Shown here: positions 1 through 8,337 of the stretch, piece after piece
Position numbering within the stretch: position 1 is the first letter of the stretch
Layout of the letters: the number at the start of each line of letters is the position of its first letter
Assembly: GCA_014727925.1 (NCBI GenBank)
Contig: WJMN01000027.1
Coordinates: forward strand, 1-46,074
DNA from: Microcaldota archaeon
Lineage (GTDB): Archaea; Micrarchaeota; Micrarchaeia; Anstonellales; Bilamarchaeaceae
Reading direction: 5' to 3'
DNA: 46,074 bases
Made by a program: the position numbers and the translations under genes
Notes under the pieces: model-generated
What the model saw: only the letters and a program-made list of their open reading frames with translations
What the model was told of the DNA's origin: nothing
Database searches by the model: none

Positions 1-281
1 GGCTCATGCGCCTTAATCAGGTCATGGTCCAAAGCGCCCCCGGTAGTAACAATAACATCCGCATAAGCCTCCTTCACCATATCAGCAAGCACTCCCCTCA
101 ATCCCGAAGCCACCACATTCGCAGTAAAGGCAAGGAAAATAGTCGCCCCCTCCCCCTTCATCTTCTTCACAAGTTCCACAGCATCCCCAAGGTGCGTCCC
201 CTGGAACCCACTCTTCCCATATGCTTCCACAAGCTCTTTCACTGAGGGTGATTCCCCAAGATGAATATCCTTAATGTCCAT
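1..281 (-). CDS. dys: Deoxyhypusine synthase, N-terminal part (cut by window edge)
   Basis: This reading frame starts at the ATG at 281 and runs off the left edge, so only about 93 of the usual ~310 residues are visible. The translation contains FTANVVASGLRG and IVTTGGALDHDLI, the NAD-binding N-terminal hallmarks of deoxyhypusine synthase. The enzyme transfers the aminobutyl group of spermidine to a lysine of translation factor aIF5A in the cytoplasm. A TATA-like element at about 306-316, read on the minus strand, lies about 28 bp before the ATG, so the mRNA is probably leaderless. The gene is divergent from the regulator at 415, and an inverted repeat lies between the two promoters. Confidence 0.9.
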   Translation of the reverse strand, partial: MDIKDIHLGESPSVKELVEAYGKSGFQGTHLGDAVELVKKMKGEGATIFLAFTANVVASGLRGVLADMVKEAYADVIVTTGGALDHDLIKAHE

Positions 282-330
282 ACTGATTTTTTTGCTCCCA
301 ACTCTTTTTATATACCTAATTTACGCTCTT

Positions 331-350
331 TGCCGTATCCAATTACGGCA
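331..350. promoter_or_regulatory. Inverted repeat, candidate operator between dys and the mevalonate operon
   Basis: TGCCGTA at 331-337 and TACGGCA at 344-350 form a perfect 7-bp inverted repeat around a 6-bp spacer. It lies between the minus-strand TATA of dys (about 306-316) and the plus-strand TATA of the regulator operon (361-370). A dyad at this place, directly upstream of a helix-turn-helix gene, suggests an autoregulatory operator. The repeat is seen in the sequence; the binding protein is inferred. Confidence 0.5.
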
Positions 351-360
351 CATAGAAACC

Positions 361-370
361 TTTTTATATT
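361..370 (+). promoter_or_regulatory. TATA box of the regulator-mevalonate operon
   Basis: TTTTTATATT lies about 50 bp upstream of the ATG at 415. Initiation about 26 bp downstream would leave a short leader containing the AGAGGT ribosome-binding site near 401-407. Confidence 0.5.
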
Positions 371-414
371 CTCCCTCCCACAACAGAGTACCTACCCTCC
401 AGAGGTCATAATAT

Positions 415-1098
415 ATGGAGAAACTTAAGCTAAGGATTGCAGGCGAAATCTCCCTTTCCGAGGACCCGGGCTCCACAATGAAGAAGTGGAGGGAAATCTT
501 CGGCATCACCCAGGGAGAATTAGCAAAAGCAATAGGAATCTCAGTCTCCACAATCAGCGACTACGAGTCCAACCGCAGAAAATCTCCAGGCTCCAACATC
601 ATCAAGCGCTTTGTAAACGTCCTCTTCGAAATAGATGCAAAGAAGGGAGGCAGCATCACCCAGAAGCTTCTAGAAGGCGGCTCCAGCACTGAGGAGTATT
701 TTGAGCTCCACGAGTTTGCCCGCTCCCTCCCCCTCTCAGATTTTGTAGAGCTCATTGAAGGGGAAATAATCACCAACCAGGACCTTGTAGAGGACCGCAA
801 GCTCTACGGCTACACCCTAGTTGACTCAATAAAAGTAATCCTGGACATGCCATTTACCTACTTCACAAATATATATGGAAATATGAGCGAGCGTGCAATG
901 ATTTTCACTGGAGTCTCAACCGGCCGCAGCCCCATGGTAGTAATACGTGTTTCCCCCTCTAAGCCCTCTGCCGTAATTCTCCACGGCATAAAGAAGGTGG
1001 ACAAGCTCGCCCTAAAGCTCTCTGAAAAAGAGCAAGTCCCCGTCATAACAACAAATCTTGAGATAAGCAAGATAAAAGAAAGACTGAAAAAAATCTAA
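415..1098 (+). CDS. XRE-type helix-turn-helix regulator (COG1709-like) leading the mevalonate operon
   Basis: The 227-aa protein has a Cro/XRE-type helix-turn-helix at about residues 22-70 (ITQGELAKAIGISVSTISDYE). The C-terminal ~130 residues have no recognised catalytic motif and could be a ligand-sensing domain. From memory it resembles archaeal predicted regulators of COG1709, which often sit next to HMG-CoA synthase. The HMG-CoA synthase gene begins 6 bp after its stop codon, so the two are probably co-transcribed. An AGAGGT ribosome-binding site precedes the ATG. A role in controlling isoprenoid synthesis is inferred from position only. Confidence 0.8.
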   Translation: MEKLKLRIAGEISLSEDPGSTMKKWREIFGITQGELAKAIGISVSTISDYESNRRKSPGSNIIKRFVNVLFEIDAKKGGSITQKLLEGGSSTEEYFELHEFARSLPLSDFVELIEGEIITNQDLVEDRKLYGYTLVDSIKVILDMPFTYFTNIYGNMSERAMIFTGVSTGRSPMVVIRVSPSKPSAVILHGIKKVDKLALKLSEKEQVPVITTNLEISKIKERLKKI

Positions 1099-1104
1099 GG
1101 TGCA

Positions 1105-2154
1105 ATGAAAATGGCAGGAATTGTAGGTTATGGAGCATACATCCCAAAATACCGGATAAAGAGCGAAACAATCGCAGAAGTATGGGGCGAAGACCCCGAC
1201 CGTATCCAGAAAGGCCTGGGCATATTGGAAAAGTCTGTTCCGGCATCTGATGAGGATTCAGCAACAATGTCTGTGGAAGCAGCAAGGATTGCAATGAAGC
1301 GCGCAGGCATACCCCGGGAAAGCATAGGCGCTGTTTATGTGGGAAGCGAATCCCACCCTTATGCTGTAAAGCCCACAGCCACCATGGTTGCCCAGGCTCT
1401 GGGCACAATTCCCAACCTAACTGCAGCAGATCTTGAGTTTGCCTGCAAGGCAGGCACCGCAGGTATACAAATTTGCATGGGACTCGCAGGATCCAACATG
1501 GTCAGATATGGCCTTGCAATCGGAGCAGATACTGCCCAGGGGCGCCCAGGAGATGCCCTAGAATATTCAGCCGCAGCAGCCGCAGCCGCATACATAATCG
1601 GCCCGGAAGAGGAGTCCCTTGCCCTAATAGAGGACACTTTCTCCTACACAACCGATACCCCAGATTTCTGGAGGCGCCCGAAGGCAGATTTCCCTTCCCA
1701 CGGAGGCAGGTTCACAGGAGAGCCAGCCTATTTTAAGCACGTCCAGGGCGCATTCAATGGGCTGATGGAAAAAATGGATGAAAAAATCGACAACTATGAT
1801 TACTTCATCTTCCACCAGCCAAATGCAAAGTTCCCCAGGGCAGTTGCAAAGAAGCTTGGCGTTCCAAAGGAAAAGCTTGCAGAAGGAATGCTCTGCCCAA
1901 TAATAGGAAACACCTACTCTGCGAACGCGCCCCTTGCACTCGCCAACGTCCTTGACCACGCAAAGGCAGGAGAGCGTATCTTCGTAACTTCCTTCGGTTC
2001 AGGCGCAGGCTCCGACGCCTTCTCAATAAAAGTAACAGACAAGATTGAAGAGAAGCGCAGGAATGGCTATCCTCTATCCCACTTTATAGAAAATAAGGAA
2101 TACATTACCTACGCGATTTACGCGAAGCTCAGGAAGAAGTACAAGGGAATGTGA
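1105..2154 (+). CDS. Hydroxymethylglutaryl-CoA synthase (archaeal type)
   Basis: The 349-aa protein condenses acetyl-CoA with acetoacetyl-CoA to HMG-CoA, the second step of the mevalonate route to archaeal lipids. The nucleophilic cysteine is in EFACKAGT (residue 114) and a histidine lies in [11 protein letters not shown]. The length matches archaeal HMG-CoA synthases. A start at the second ATG (1111) is equally possible. The stop overlaps the alternative GTG start of the thiolase. Archaeal homologues form a substrate-channelling complex with the thiolase and DUF35 protein encoded next, and the gene order here (synthase, thiolase, DUF35) is the conserved one. Confidence 0.95.
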   Translation: MKMAGIVGYGAYIPKYRIKSETIAEVWGEDPDRIQKGLGILEKSVPASDEDSATMSVEAARIAMKRAGIPRESIGAVYVGSESHPYAVKPTATMVAQALGTIPNLTAADLEFACKAGTAGIQICMGLAGSNMVRYGLAIGADTAQGRPGDALEYSAAAAAAAYIIGPEEESLALIEDTFSYTTDTPDFWRRPKADFPSHGGRFTGEPAYFKHVQGAFNGLMEKMDEKIDNYDYFIFHQPNAKFPRAVAKKLGVPKEKLAEGMLCPIIGNTYSANAPLALANVLDHAKAGERIFVTSFGSGAGSDAFSIKVTDKIEEKRRNGYPLSHFIENKEYITYAIYAKLRKKYKGM

Positions 2155-2159
2155 TAACG

Positions 2160-3323
2160 ATGAGAAAAGTAGCAATCATTGGAGTAGGAATGACTAAGTT
2201 CGGGGAGAACTGGGACGAGAGTTTCCGCGGTATGGTCACTGAAGCAGGAGTAAAAGCAATCCAGGATGCAAACATAAAAGGGGATGAAATTTCCGCCGGA
2301 TATCTCGGAACAATGGCCTCCGGCTCACTTGTAGGGCAGGAGCACGCAGGCGCTCTTATCGCAGATTACATGGGTCTCAACCCAGTTCCCATCACCCGGG
2401 TTGAGGGGGCATGTGCCTCAGGCTCAATCGCCCTGCGCCAGGGAGTTCTTGCAGTTGCATCCGGCCTCCACGATATTGTGGTGGTAGGAGGAGTAGAGAA
2501 GATGACCGACCTGGATACCGCTGCGGTTTCCCAAATCCTTGGCGGCGCAGGCGACCAGGAGTGGGAGCTTTTTATGGGCGCCACTTTTCCGGGCCTCTAT
2601 GCAATGATGGCCCGCCGCCATATGTACGAATATGGCACCACCGAAGAGATGCTTGCTTCAGTTGCAGTGAAAAACCACAGCAACGGAGTAAACAACAAAC
2701 ATGCCCAGTTCCAGCGGGAGATAACCCTGGAGCAGGCCCTGAATTCAAAGATGGTCGCAGACCCGCTTAGGATAATGGACTGCTCTCCGATTACAGATGG
2801 GGCAGCTGCCCTGGTTCTTGCCCCCCTTGATTCAGCCACCAGCTACAATGAGAAACCTATAGAGGTGGTTGCAAGTGAGCAGACCAGCGGAACTCTTGCC
2901 CTGCACGACCGCGAATCCCTCACAAGTATAAAGGCAGCAAAGATAGCGGGCCAGCGTGCCTACAACTACGCAGGCATTTCCCCTTCAGACATCGATATCG
3001 CAGAAGTCCACGACTGTTTCACAATCGCAGAGATAATTGCAACTGAAGACCTCGGATTTTTTGCTCCCGGGGAAGGCGGAAGGGCAGCTCTTGAAGGGAA
3101 AACAAGAATAGGGGGGGAGGTCGCCGTCAACACAAGCGGAGGCCTCAAGTCCACCGGCCACCCGGTAGGCGCAACTGGTGTAAAGCAGGCCTGCGAGGTC
3201 GCCTGGCAGCTCCGTGGAGATGCAGCAGAGCGCCAGGTAAAGGATATCTCCTATGGATTGACCCACAATGTGGGGGGAAGCGGGGCAACCGCAGTTGTAA
3301 ATATTTTCCAGCGAGGATACTGA
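2160..3323 (+). CDS. Acetoacetyl-CoA thiolase (acetyl-CoA C-acetyltransferase, SCP2-thiolase type)
   Basis: This 387-aa enzyme forms acetoacetyl-CoA from two acetyl-CoA and feeds the HMG-CoA synthase upstream. The acylated cysteine is in EGACASGS (about residue 85). The C-terminal signatures are HDCFTIAEI, GGLKSTGHPVGATG and LTHNVGGSGA. The ATG at 2160 gives the usual N-terminus MRKVAIIGVG. A GTG at 2151, overlapping the synthase stop, is the alternative start. It is of the archaeal type that works with a DUF35 partner. Confidence 0.94.
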   Translation: MRKVAIIGVGMTKFGENWDESFRGMVTEAGVKAIQDANIKGDEISAGYLGTMASGSLVGQEHAGALIADYMGLNPVPITRVEGACASGSIALRQGVLAVASGLHDIVVVGGVEKMTDLDTAAVSQILGGAGDQEWELFMGATFPGLYAMMARRHMYEYGTTEEMLASVAVKNHSNGVNNKHAQFQREITLEQALNSKMVADPLRIMDCSPITDGAAALVLAPLDSATSYNEKPIEVVASEQTSGTLALHDRESLTSIKAAKIAGQRAYNYAGISPSDIDIAEVHDCFTIAEIIATEDLGFFAPGEGGRAALEGKTRIGGEVAVNTSGGLKSTGHPVGATGVKQACEVAWQLRGDAAERQVKDISYGLTHNVGGSGATAVVNIFQRGY

Positions 3324-3333
3324 GGTGTTTTGA

Positions 3334-3735
3334 ATGAAGGAATCAATTTCACTTACCTGGCGGCGCATTCCTGAGCGCTACAAGATGTATGGCTCCAAGT
3401 GCCAGACCTGCAGCTCAACTTATTTCCCCCCCCGCTCTCTATGCCCAAAGTGCAGGCGCAAGGGAAAAATGGAGCCGTTTGAGTTTTCAGGAAACGGAAA
3501 GGTCTATTCTTTTACCGAAATCCATGCCCCCCCCTCAGGCTTTGAGGAGCAGGTTCCCTATGTAATCGCGGTTGTTGAGCTTGATGAGGGAAGCAGGTGT
3601 ACAGGCCAGATTGTGGATGCGGAAGGAAAAGATGTAAAAATCGGCGACCATGTAGAGGGGGTGTTCCGCAAAATCCTATCAGATGACCCCGAAGGACCAA
3701 TACATTATGGTTTCAAATTCAGGCTGAAGAAATGA
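3334..3735 (+). CDS. DUF35 zinc-ribbon/OB-fold protein, scaffold of the thiolase-HMG-CoA synthase complex
   Basis: This 133-aa protein has a rubredoxin-like zinc ribbon with two CxxC pairs (CQTC and CPKC, about residues 23-41). An OB-fold follows, containing GKVYSFTEIH and PYVIAVVELDEG. In archaea the DUF35 protein bridges thiolase and HMG-CoA synthase and forms part of the shared CoA-binding site. A GAGGTG ribosome-binding site precedes the ATG. The last codons overlap the ATG of pus10, indicating translational coupling. Confidence 0.92.
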   Translation: MKESISLTWRRIPERYKMYGSKCQTCSSTYFPPRSLCPKCRRKGKMEPFEFSGNGKVYSFTEIHAPPSGFEEQVPYVIAVVELDEGSRCTGQIVDAEGKDVKIGDHVEGVFRKILSDDPEGPIHYGFKFRLKK

Positions 3736-4823
3736 TAAGACTATGCGGCAGCTGCAATTCCCGCTTCCAAAAGGATTTCCCCCAAGGCCCCTGCCACATT
3801 TGCGGCGGGGTGTTGCAGTCCCTTCCCACTCTTCTTGCCCATGCAGAAAAGGCAATGAAGCCTGAGTGGGAAACATTTTCCCTCTCAAGCCACATCCCCA
3901 GGCAGGTTCTTTCAAAAGAGGAAGAGGCATGGGATTATTCAGAAGGCGAGTCCCTGAAATCCTGGCTGAATGCCCAAATTTCCCACCACATTGAGTCTTC
4001 AACAGGCAAGAGATATTCCCCCCTTTCTTCAGATGGCCGTATAACTGTTGATTTTTCCACCCTGGAAGCAGATGGAAAAAACGAGCCGCTTTTTCTTTTC
4101 GGCTGCTACAATAAGCTTGTCCGCGGAATATCTCAGAGCAAATGGGTTTGCCTGAAATGCGGGGGTGCGGGCTGCTCCCATTGTGCAGGAAAAGGAAAGA
4201 TGTATGAGGAATCCGTAGAGGAAATAATCGGGGATGCAGCAGGTTCCCTTACTGGGGGAAAGTATACCTTCCATGCTTCTGGGAGGGAGGATATTGATGT
4301 GCTGAATTTTGCCGGCCGCCCCTTTGTTCTTGAAGTAAAAGGCCCACTGAAAATACGCCCGGACCTCGCCCTCCTCCAAGAGAAAATAAATTCCCAGGGA
4401 AAAGTCGAAGTTTCTTCCCTTAAGCTTGTTCCTCCCGGCTCCGTAACCCTTGTTTCTGATTCCCATTTCCCCAAGACATATCGTGCCTGGATTGATTCAG
4501 ACCAGCCCCTTACAGAAGAAGACGCCCAAAAAATTAGCAAATTCAGCTTTAGCCTGAACCAAAGAACCCCGGAAAGAGTTGCCCACAGGCGCGCGGACAA
4601 AATCCGACGCCGCCATGCACAGATTACCGCATCAAAGCTTGAGCAGAGCCAACTGGTAATTGATGTGCGTGCAGATGCAGGCACCTACATAAAGGAGTTA
4701 ATCCATGGGGACAACGGCCGCACCGAGCCCTCCATCTCCTCTTTCCTAAGCAAGCCCTGCACCTGCTCCCGCCTGGATGTAATTGGAATGGACGATGATT
4801 TCCTTTCCCTGGTTCTGGGTTAA
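3732..4823 (+). CDS. pus10: tRNA pseudouridine synthase Pus10
   Basis: The 363-aa protein matches archaeal Pus10, which makes pseudouridine 54 and/or 55 in the tRNA T-loop. An N-terminal zinc-binding pair (CGSC and CHIC) opens the THUMP-containing region. A second cysteine cluster (CLKCGGAGCSHC, about residues 140-151) follows. The catalytic aspartate lies in the family motif ASGREDID near residue 187, followed by GRPFVLEVKGP. The gene overlaps the end of the DUF35 gene by 4 bp, so it belongs to the mevalonate operon, although no metabolic link is evident. Confidence 0.92.
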   Translation: MIRLCGSCNSRFQKDFPQGPCHICGGVLQSLPTLLAHAEKAMKPEWETFSLSSHIPRQVLSKEEEAWDYSEGESLKSWLNAQISHHIESSTGKRYSPLSSDGRITVDFSTLEADGKNEPLFLFGCYNKLVRGISQSKWVCLKCGGAGCSHCAGKGKMYEESVEEIIGDAAGSLTGGKYTFHASGREDIDVLNFAGRPFVLEVKGPLKIRPDLALLQEKINSQGKVEVSSLKLVPPGSVTLVSDSHFPKTYRAWIDSDQPLTEEDAQKISKFSFSLNQRTPERVAHRRADKIRRRHAQITASKLEQSQLVIDVRADAGTYIKELIHGDNGRTEPSISSFLSKPCTCSRLDVIGMDDDFLSLVLG

Positions 4824-4853
4824 TCTTATAAATTGCCAAGAGAAAAACCAAAT

Positions 4854-5711
4854 ATGCTCGAAAAGCTTCTTTTTTCAACCCTGATAATGCCAGGGGAACT
4901 GCTAAGAATTGCAATAGCACTCCTGGGCACAGCAGCCGCAACCTATTTCGATATCTTCAACAGTCGCAATGTCCCCAACAATCTCCTTTATGCCTTCCTT
5001 GCTGCAGCAGTCCTCACCAATCTTGTGTTTTTCAATGCAGACATATTTCTTTATGCAGCATCCCTCACCGCAATCCTGTTCGGATTCGGCTTTCTCCTCT
5101 ACCGGGCCGGCCAGCTGGGCGGGGCCGATCTTTTTGTGGTATGCTCCATAACTCTGCTCCTCCCAATCCATCCCTCTTTCCTGAACACCCCATTCAATTA
5201 CCCCTTAATCTTTTCCACGCTGCTCTACAGCGGTGTTGCATTTGCCCTTTACTCTGTCCTGTATTTTGGCAGGCTTGTTGCCTCTTCCGGCAAACCCAAG
5301 GCAAATCCGGTATACCTCCTTCTGTTTATCCCCTACCTTTTCTTTGCCTACATATTCATCAATGCCCCCTTCTTTTCCCCAGTCTATTTTTTCATCGCTT
5401 CTGTGCTTCTGCTTTCCACGATTTTCTTCCTGGTATACAAGAAATCCATAAATGAAGCCATAATAGAAAAGGTAAAGGTTTCCTCGCTCTCTGGAGAGGA
5501 GGATGTCCTTGCAAAGGAGAAAATGAAAAAGCTGATGGAAGCCCAGGATATTGGCCCTGTCCTTGGAAAGAATGAGGTCTCCAAGCTCAGAAAAGCAGGA
5601 GTAAAGGAGGTCTGGATTTATTCCCGGCTTCCCCCGTTTCTCCCTTTTCTCCTGGTGGGCCTGCTCGGCGCTATATTCCTCGGGGACTGGATTTTCCTGG
5701 TTTTTTACTAG
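4854..5711 (+). CDS. A24-family prepilin/prearchaellin peptidase
   Basis: The 285-aa polytopic membrane protein has many hydrophobic segments and the two aspartates of A24 aspartic peptidases: D33 in YFDIFNSRNVP and D92 in QLGGAD, a variant of GxGD. Such enzymes cut the leader of type IV pilin-like proteins at the inner face of the membrane. A TATA-like element (CTTATAAATT, about 4825-4834) sits about 25 bp before the ATG at 4854, favouring this start over a TTG at 4833. A hydrophilic loop at about residues 205-250 separates the last two membrane segments. The secretion ATPase at 9472 is a plausible functional partner. Confidence 0.85.
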   Translation: MLEKLLFSTLIMPGELLRIAIALLGTAAATYFDIFNSRNVPNNLLYAFLAAAVLTNLVFFNADIFLYAASLTAILFGFGFLLYRAGQLGGADLFVVCSITLLLPIHPSFLNTPFNYPLIFSTLLYSGVAFALYSVLYFGRLVASSGKPKANPVYLLLFIPYLFFAYIFINAPFFSPVYFFIASVLLLSTIFFLVYKKSINEAIIEKVKVSSLSGEEDVLAKEKMKKLMEAQDIGPVLGKNEVSKLRKAGVKEVWIYSRLPPFLPFLLVGLLGAIFLGDWIFLVFY

Positions 5712-5756
5712 GGATGCAGCAACCATTTTTATATTTGCTGTTTCATATAAGTCCCC

Positions 5757-7367
5757 ATGTCTCCGGGAAAAAAATACATCATTGTTTTGGGAACAATAAT
5801 GTCTGGGCTGGGAAAAGGGATAGTAACTGCTTCTATTGGCCGCCTCCTGAAAACCCACGGCTACAAGGTAGTGCCGATAAAGTTTGATGGCTATCTGAAT
5901 GTTGATTGCGGAACCATGAACCCCTTCCGCCATGGCGAGGTTTTTGTCCTGGACGATGGAGGTGAAGTGGACATGGATTTTGGCACATATGAGCGCTTCC
6001 TCAACACTTCCCTCACAAAAGAATCATCAATTACCGGAGGCAAGATATTCAAGTTCGTCCTGGAGAAGGAGAGGAGGGGTGACTACCTGGGAAGGGATGT
6101 CCAGATGGTTCCCCATCTTACAAATGAGCTTAAGAACAGGGTGCGCTCAGTGGGCGAGCAGTCCAGGGCAGATATGGTCCTGGTGGAAGTTGGCGGCACA
6201 GTAGGGGACATTGAAAACGGCTATTTCATAGAGGCAATGAGGCAGCTTTCCGGAGAAGAAGATGTTCTTTTCATCCAGCTTACTTATGTCCCCAGTCTCA
6301 GCCCCGGGGAACAGAAGACAAAGCCCACCCAGCATTCCAATCGCCTTATCCAGTCTCTTGGAATAAAGCCGGAGATAATCCTCTGCAGGGAGCAGGAACC
6401 TCTTACAAAAGAGGCAAAGGATAAAATAGCCCTGTTCTGCGATGTTCCGCAGGAAAATGTTTTTGATGACCCGGCAGTAGATACAGTTTACCAGCTTCCC
6501 CAGGTGCTCAAGAAGCAGAAGCTTTATGATGCAATCGCAAAGCGCTTCAAGCTAAGAAAGACCAAGGTAAATGTGGGGGCATGGAACCGGATGGTCCGCA
6601 GGATAACAAAGCCCCCAAAGAAGCTCCTCAGGGTGGGCATAGTAGGCAAGTATACTGCAGTAAAAGATGCTTATGTAAGTGTGAACGAAGCAATCCTACA
6701 TGCAGCGGCAGCCAATAACGTACACGCGGATGTTTGTTTTGTGGAATCCACAGATGTTGAAAAGAAAGGCACCCAGGCTCTCTATGGGCTAGACGCAATA
6801 ATTGTCCCCGGCGGCTTCGGGAAAAGAGGAATAGAGGGAAAGATTTCAGCAATACGCTATGCCCGCAAAAACAACATCCCCTTCCTCGGGCTCTGTCTGG
6901 GGATGCAGATGATGGTAATTGAGTATGCAAGGTCAGTATGCGGGATGAAGGATGCAAATTCAGAGGAGATAAATAAGTCCACCCCTTACCCGGTAATCGC
7001 CCTTCTTCCTGAGCAGATGAGGATAGAGGAGAAAGGCGGGACGATGCGCCTGGGCTCTTACCCATGTATCCTAGAACAAGATACCCGCTCCCATTCTCTT
7101 TACAAGAAAAAACTAATCCACGAGAGGCACCGACACCGCTATGAGGTGAATCCCGAACTTGCCCCAAAACTTGAGGAATGCAGCCTGGTGATTTCCGGCC
7201 GCTCCCCTAAGAAAGGCATTGTGGAGATGGTTGAATGGAAAGATGGATTCGGTATAGGCACCCAGGCCCACCCTGAGCTAAAGAGCCGCCTTGAAGATCC
7301 AGCACCCCTTTTTGTGGGCCTGCTCAAAGCCGCGTCAGAAAAGAGAAGAAGAAGGAAAAAAGCCTAA
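5757..7367 (+). CDS. pyrG: CTP synthase
   Basis: The 536-aa enzyme aminates UTP to CTP using ATP and glutamine. The N-terminal synthetase domain has a P-loop-like MSGLGKG (about 15-21), and a metal-binding aspartate lies in GEVDMDFG. The C-terminal class I glutamine amidotransferase has its nucleophile C380 in GLCLGMQ and a late HPE motif. The N-terminus deviates from the usual pattern: LGTIMSGLGKG replaces GGVVSSLGKG and DGYLN replaces DPYLN. ATATTT near 5730 lies about 25 bp upstream of the ATG, so the mRNA is probably leaderless. The stop overlaps the end of the convergent gene at 7364. Confidence 0.96.
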   Translation: MSPGKKYIIVLGTIMSGLGKGIVTASIGRLLKTHGYKVVPIKFDGYLNVDCGTMNPFRHGEVFVLDDGGEVDMDFGTYERFLNTSLTKESSITGGKIFKFVLEKERRGDYLGRDVQMVPHLTNELKNRVRSVGEQSRADMVLVEVGGTVGDIENGYFIEAMRQLSGEEDVLFIQLTYVPSLSPGEQKTKPTQHSNRLIQSLGIKPEIILCREQEPLTKEAKDKIALFCDVPQENVFDDPAVDTVYQLPQVLKKQKLYDAIAKRFKLRKTKVNVGAWNRMVRRITKPPKKLLRVGIVGKYTAVKDAYVSVNEAILHAAAANNVHADVCFVESTDVEKKGTQALYGLDAIIVPGGFGKRGIEGKISAIRYARKNNIPFLGLCLGMQMMVIEYARSVCGMKDANSEEINKSTPYPVIALLPEQMRIEEKGGTMRLGSYPCILEQDTRSHSLYKKKLIHERHRHRYEVNPELAPKLEECSLVISGRSPKKGIVEMVEWKDGFGIGTQAHPELKSRLEDPAPLFVGLLKAASEKRRRRKKA

Positions 7368-7711
7368 AGCTCTATTTCCTTGTGTGGAACCGAGGAAAGC
7401 GCATTTTTCAGGCGGTATCTGTTTATTATTCCGCTGGCCCTCTCCATTTTCCCTTTTCTTGATTCCTTTTTGTTCTTCACAAGATATTCCTCAATATACA
7501 GCCCAAAGTCCGAAAGGTTTTCCGAGCCGTCTTCTATTAGTGTGCCAAGAACTTCTGCAACAAGCACCTTCCCCTTCTCATCTGTTCCCCATATGCTGAG
7601 TGCAAGCGCCACCTGGTCCACAAAGTAGTCCTTGTCCTCCATTTTCATCTCCTTCCATATGCGGACCATGTCTTTTTTCCGCACCATGTTTATTTTTTCA
7701 AATGCTCCCAT
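7364..7711 (-). CDS. Uncharacterised 115-aa protein, last gene of the DRG operon
   Basis: I do not recognise this protein. It is mostly charged and predicted helical, with no signal peptide or membrane segment. An aliphatic stretch (YFVDQVALALSIWG, VLVAEVLGTLIED) suggests a small helical bundle. The ATG lies 3 bp after the stop of the gene at 7715, with a purine-rich ribosome-binding site in that gene's end. Its stop overlaps the CTP synthase stop on the other strand. Coding is supported by the operon spacing and by the lack of any competing frame. Confidence 0.7.
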   Translation of the reverse strand: MGAFEKINMVRKKDMVRIWKEMKMEDKDYFVDQVALALSIWGTDEKGKVLVAEVLGTLIEDGSENLSDFGLYIEEYLVKNKKESRKGKMERASGIINRYRLKNALSSVPHKEIEL

Positions 7712-7714
7712 CTC

Positions 7715-8011
7715 TTACGCCTCCCTTTCTCCCCATCCATCCAATGACCGGACGCTTTTCAGGGATTCTGCGAGGATGCTGGCAATTTCTGCAGCTTTCG
7801 GAAGCTTTTTCACCTCTTCCCCGCGGAGACCTTCCTCTGCCTTTCTGAACCCCCCAAGCCTCCTGAGCATTCTCTTCCCCCTCATTTTATTCTCAATTCG
7901 CGCTTCAATTTCAGAAATACGCGCAATTACCTCTGTGGGGTCCCCCATGATTTCCTTTCCCCTCTCCCCTTTCTTTACCCCCTTCTTTGTTTTGCTTGCA
8001 CTCCTTGCCAT
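7715..8011 (-). CDS. Uncharacterised basic 98-aa protein
   Basis: I cannot name this small protein. The first ~20 residues are very basic (ARSASKTKKGVKKGERGK). Helical segments around ARISEIEARIENKMRGKRM and KAAEIASILAESLKS follow. A basic tail plus short helices would suit nucleic-acid or ribosome binding, but no family motif is visible. It lies between two other orphan genes on the minus strand, apparently transcribed with the DRG GTPase. Confidence 0.65.
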   Translation of the reverse strand: MARSASKTKKGVKKGERGKEIMGDPTEVIARISEIEARIENKMRGKRMLRRLGGFRKAEEGLRGEEVKKLPKAAEIASILAESLKSVRSLDGWGEREA

Positions 8012-8047
8012 ATTAACACCATCATATACCCATCTCTTTCCTAATTT

Positions 8048-8329
8048 TTATTCCTTTTCCCTGAGCCCGATTCTCAGGTCAACATCCGGCACAATCTCCA
8101 TCCAGGTGTCATTCATGTACTGCCAAAGCTTCCTGACACTTGAATCGTAAACTAGATTCCTTTTGTTCGCAGTTTCCTTGGGCCGGTCAATCTCAATCAA
8201 TGGAAACCTTGCCATCCATTTTATATTATCCCTGAATGGGTTCCGTTCCACAGTGTACATAATCCCCTTTTTCTTTTTTACCTCTTCACACCATTCCATT
8301 ACTTCATCTATTTCTTCTTTTGAAACCAT
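8048..8329 (-). CDS. Uncharacterised 93-aa protein directly after the DRG GTPase
   Basis: I do not recognise this protein. It starts at the ATG at 8329, 8 bp after the DRG stop; a GTG at 8335 is an alternative. A GTAGGTG sequence at the end of drg can serve as the ribosome-binding site. The protein is charged and has aromatic clusters (IKWMARFPLIEID, KLWQYMNDTWMEIVP), suggesting a compact alpha/beta domain. DRG proteins of eukaryotes act with DFRP partners on ribosomes. No DFRP similarity is visible here, so a partner role is only a guess from position. Confidence 0.65.
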   Translation of the reverse strand: MVSKEEIDEVMEWCEEVKKKKGIMYTVERNPFRDNIKWMARFPLIEIDRPKETANKRNLVYDSSVRKLWQYMNDTWMEIVPDVDLRIGLREKE

Positions 8330-8337
8330 GGCCACAC

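Noticed and set aside
6-245. A 79-codon plus-strand frame at the left edge
   Set aside because: It is antisense to the clear deoxyhypusine synthase coding sequence and has low-complexity content.
7380-8150. Several plus-strand frames opposite the three orphan genes
   Set aside because: They have skewed serine/proline/phenylalanine content typical of antisense shadows, and the minus-strand genes have operon spacing and proper starts.
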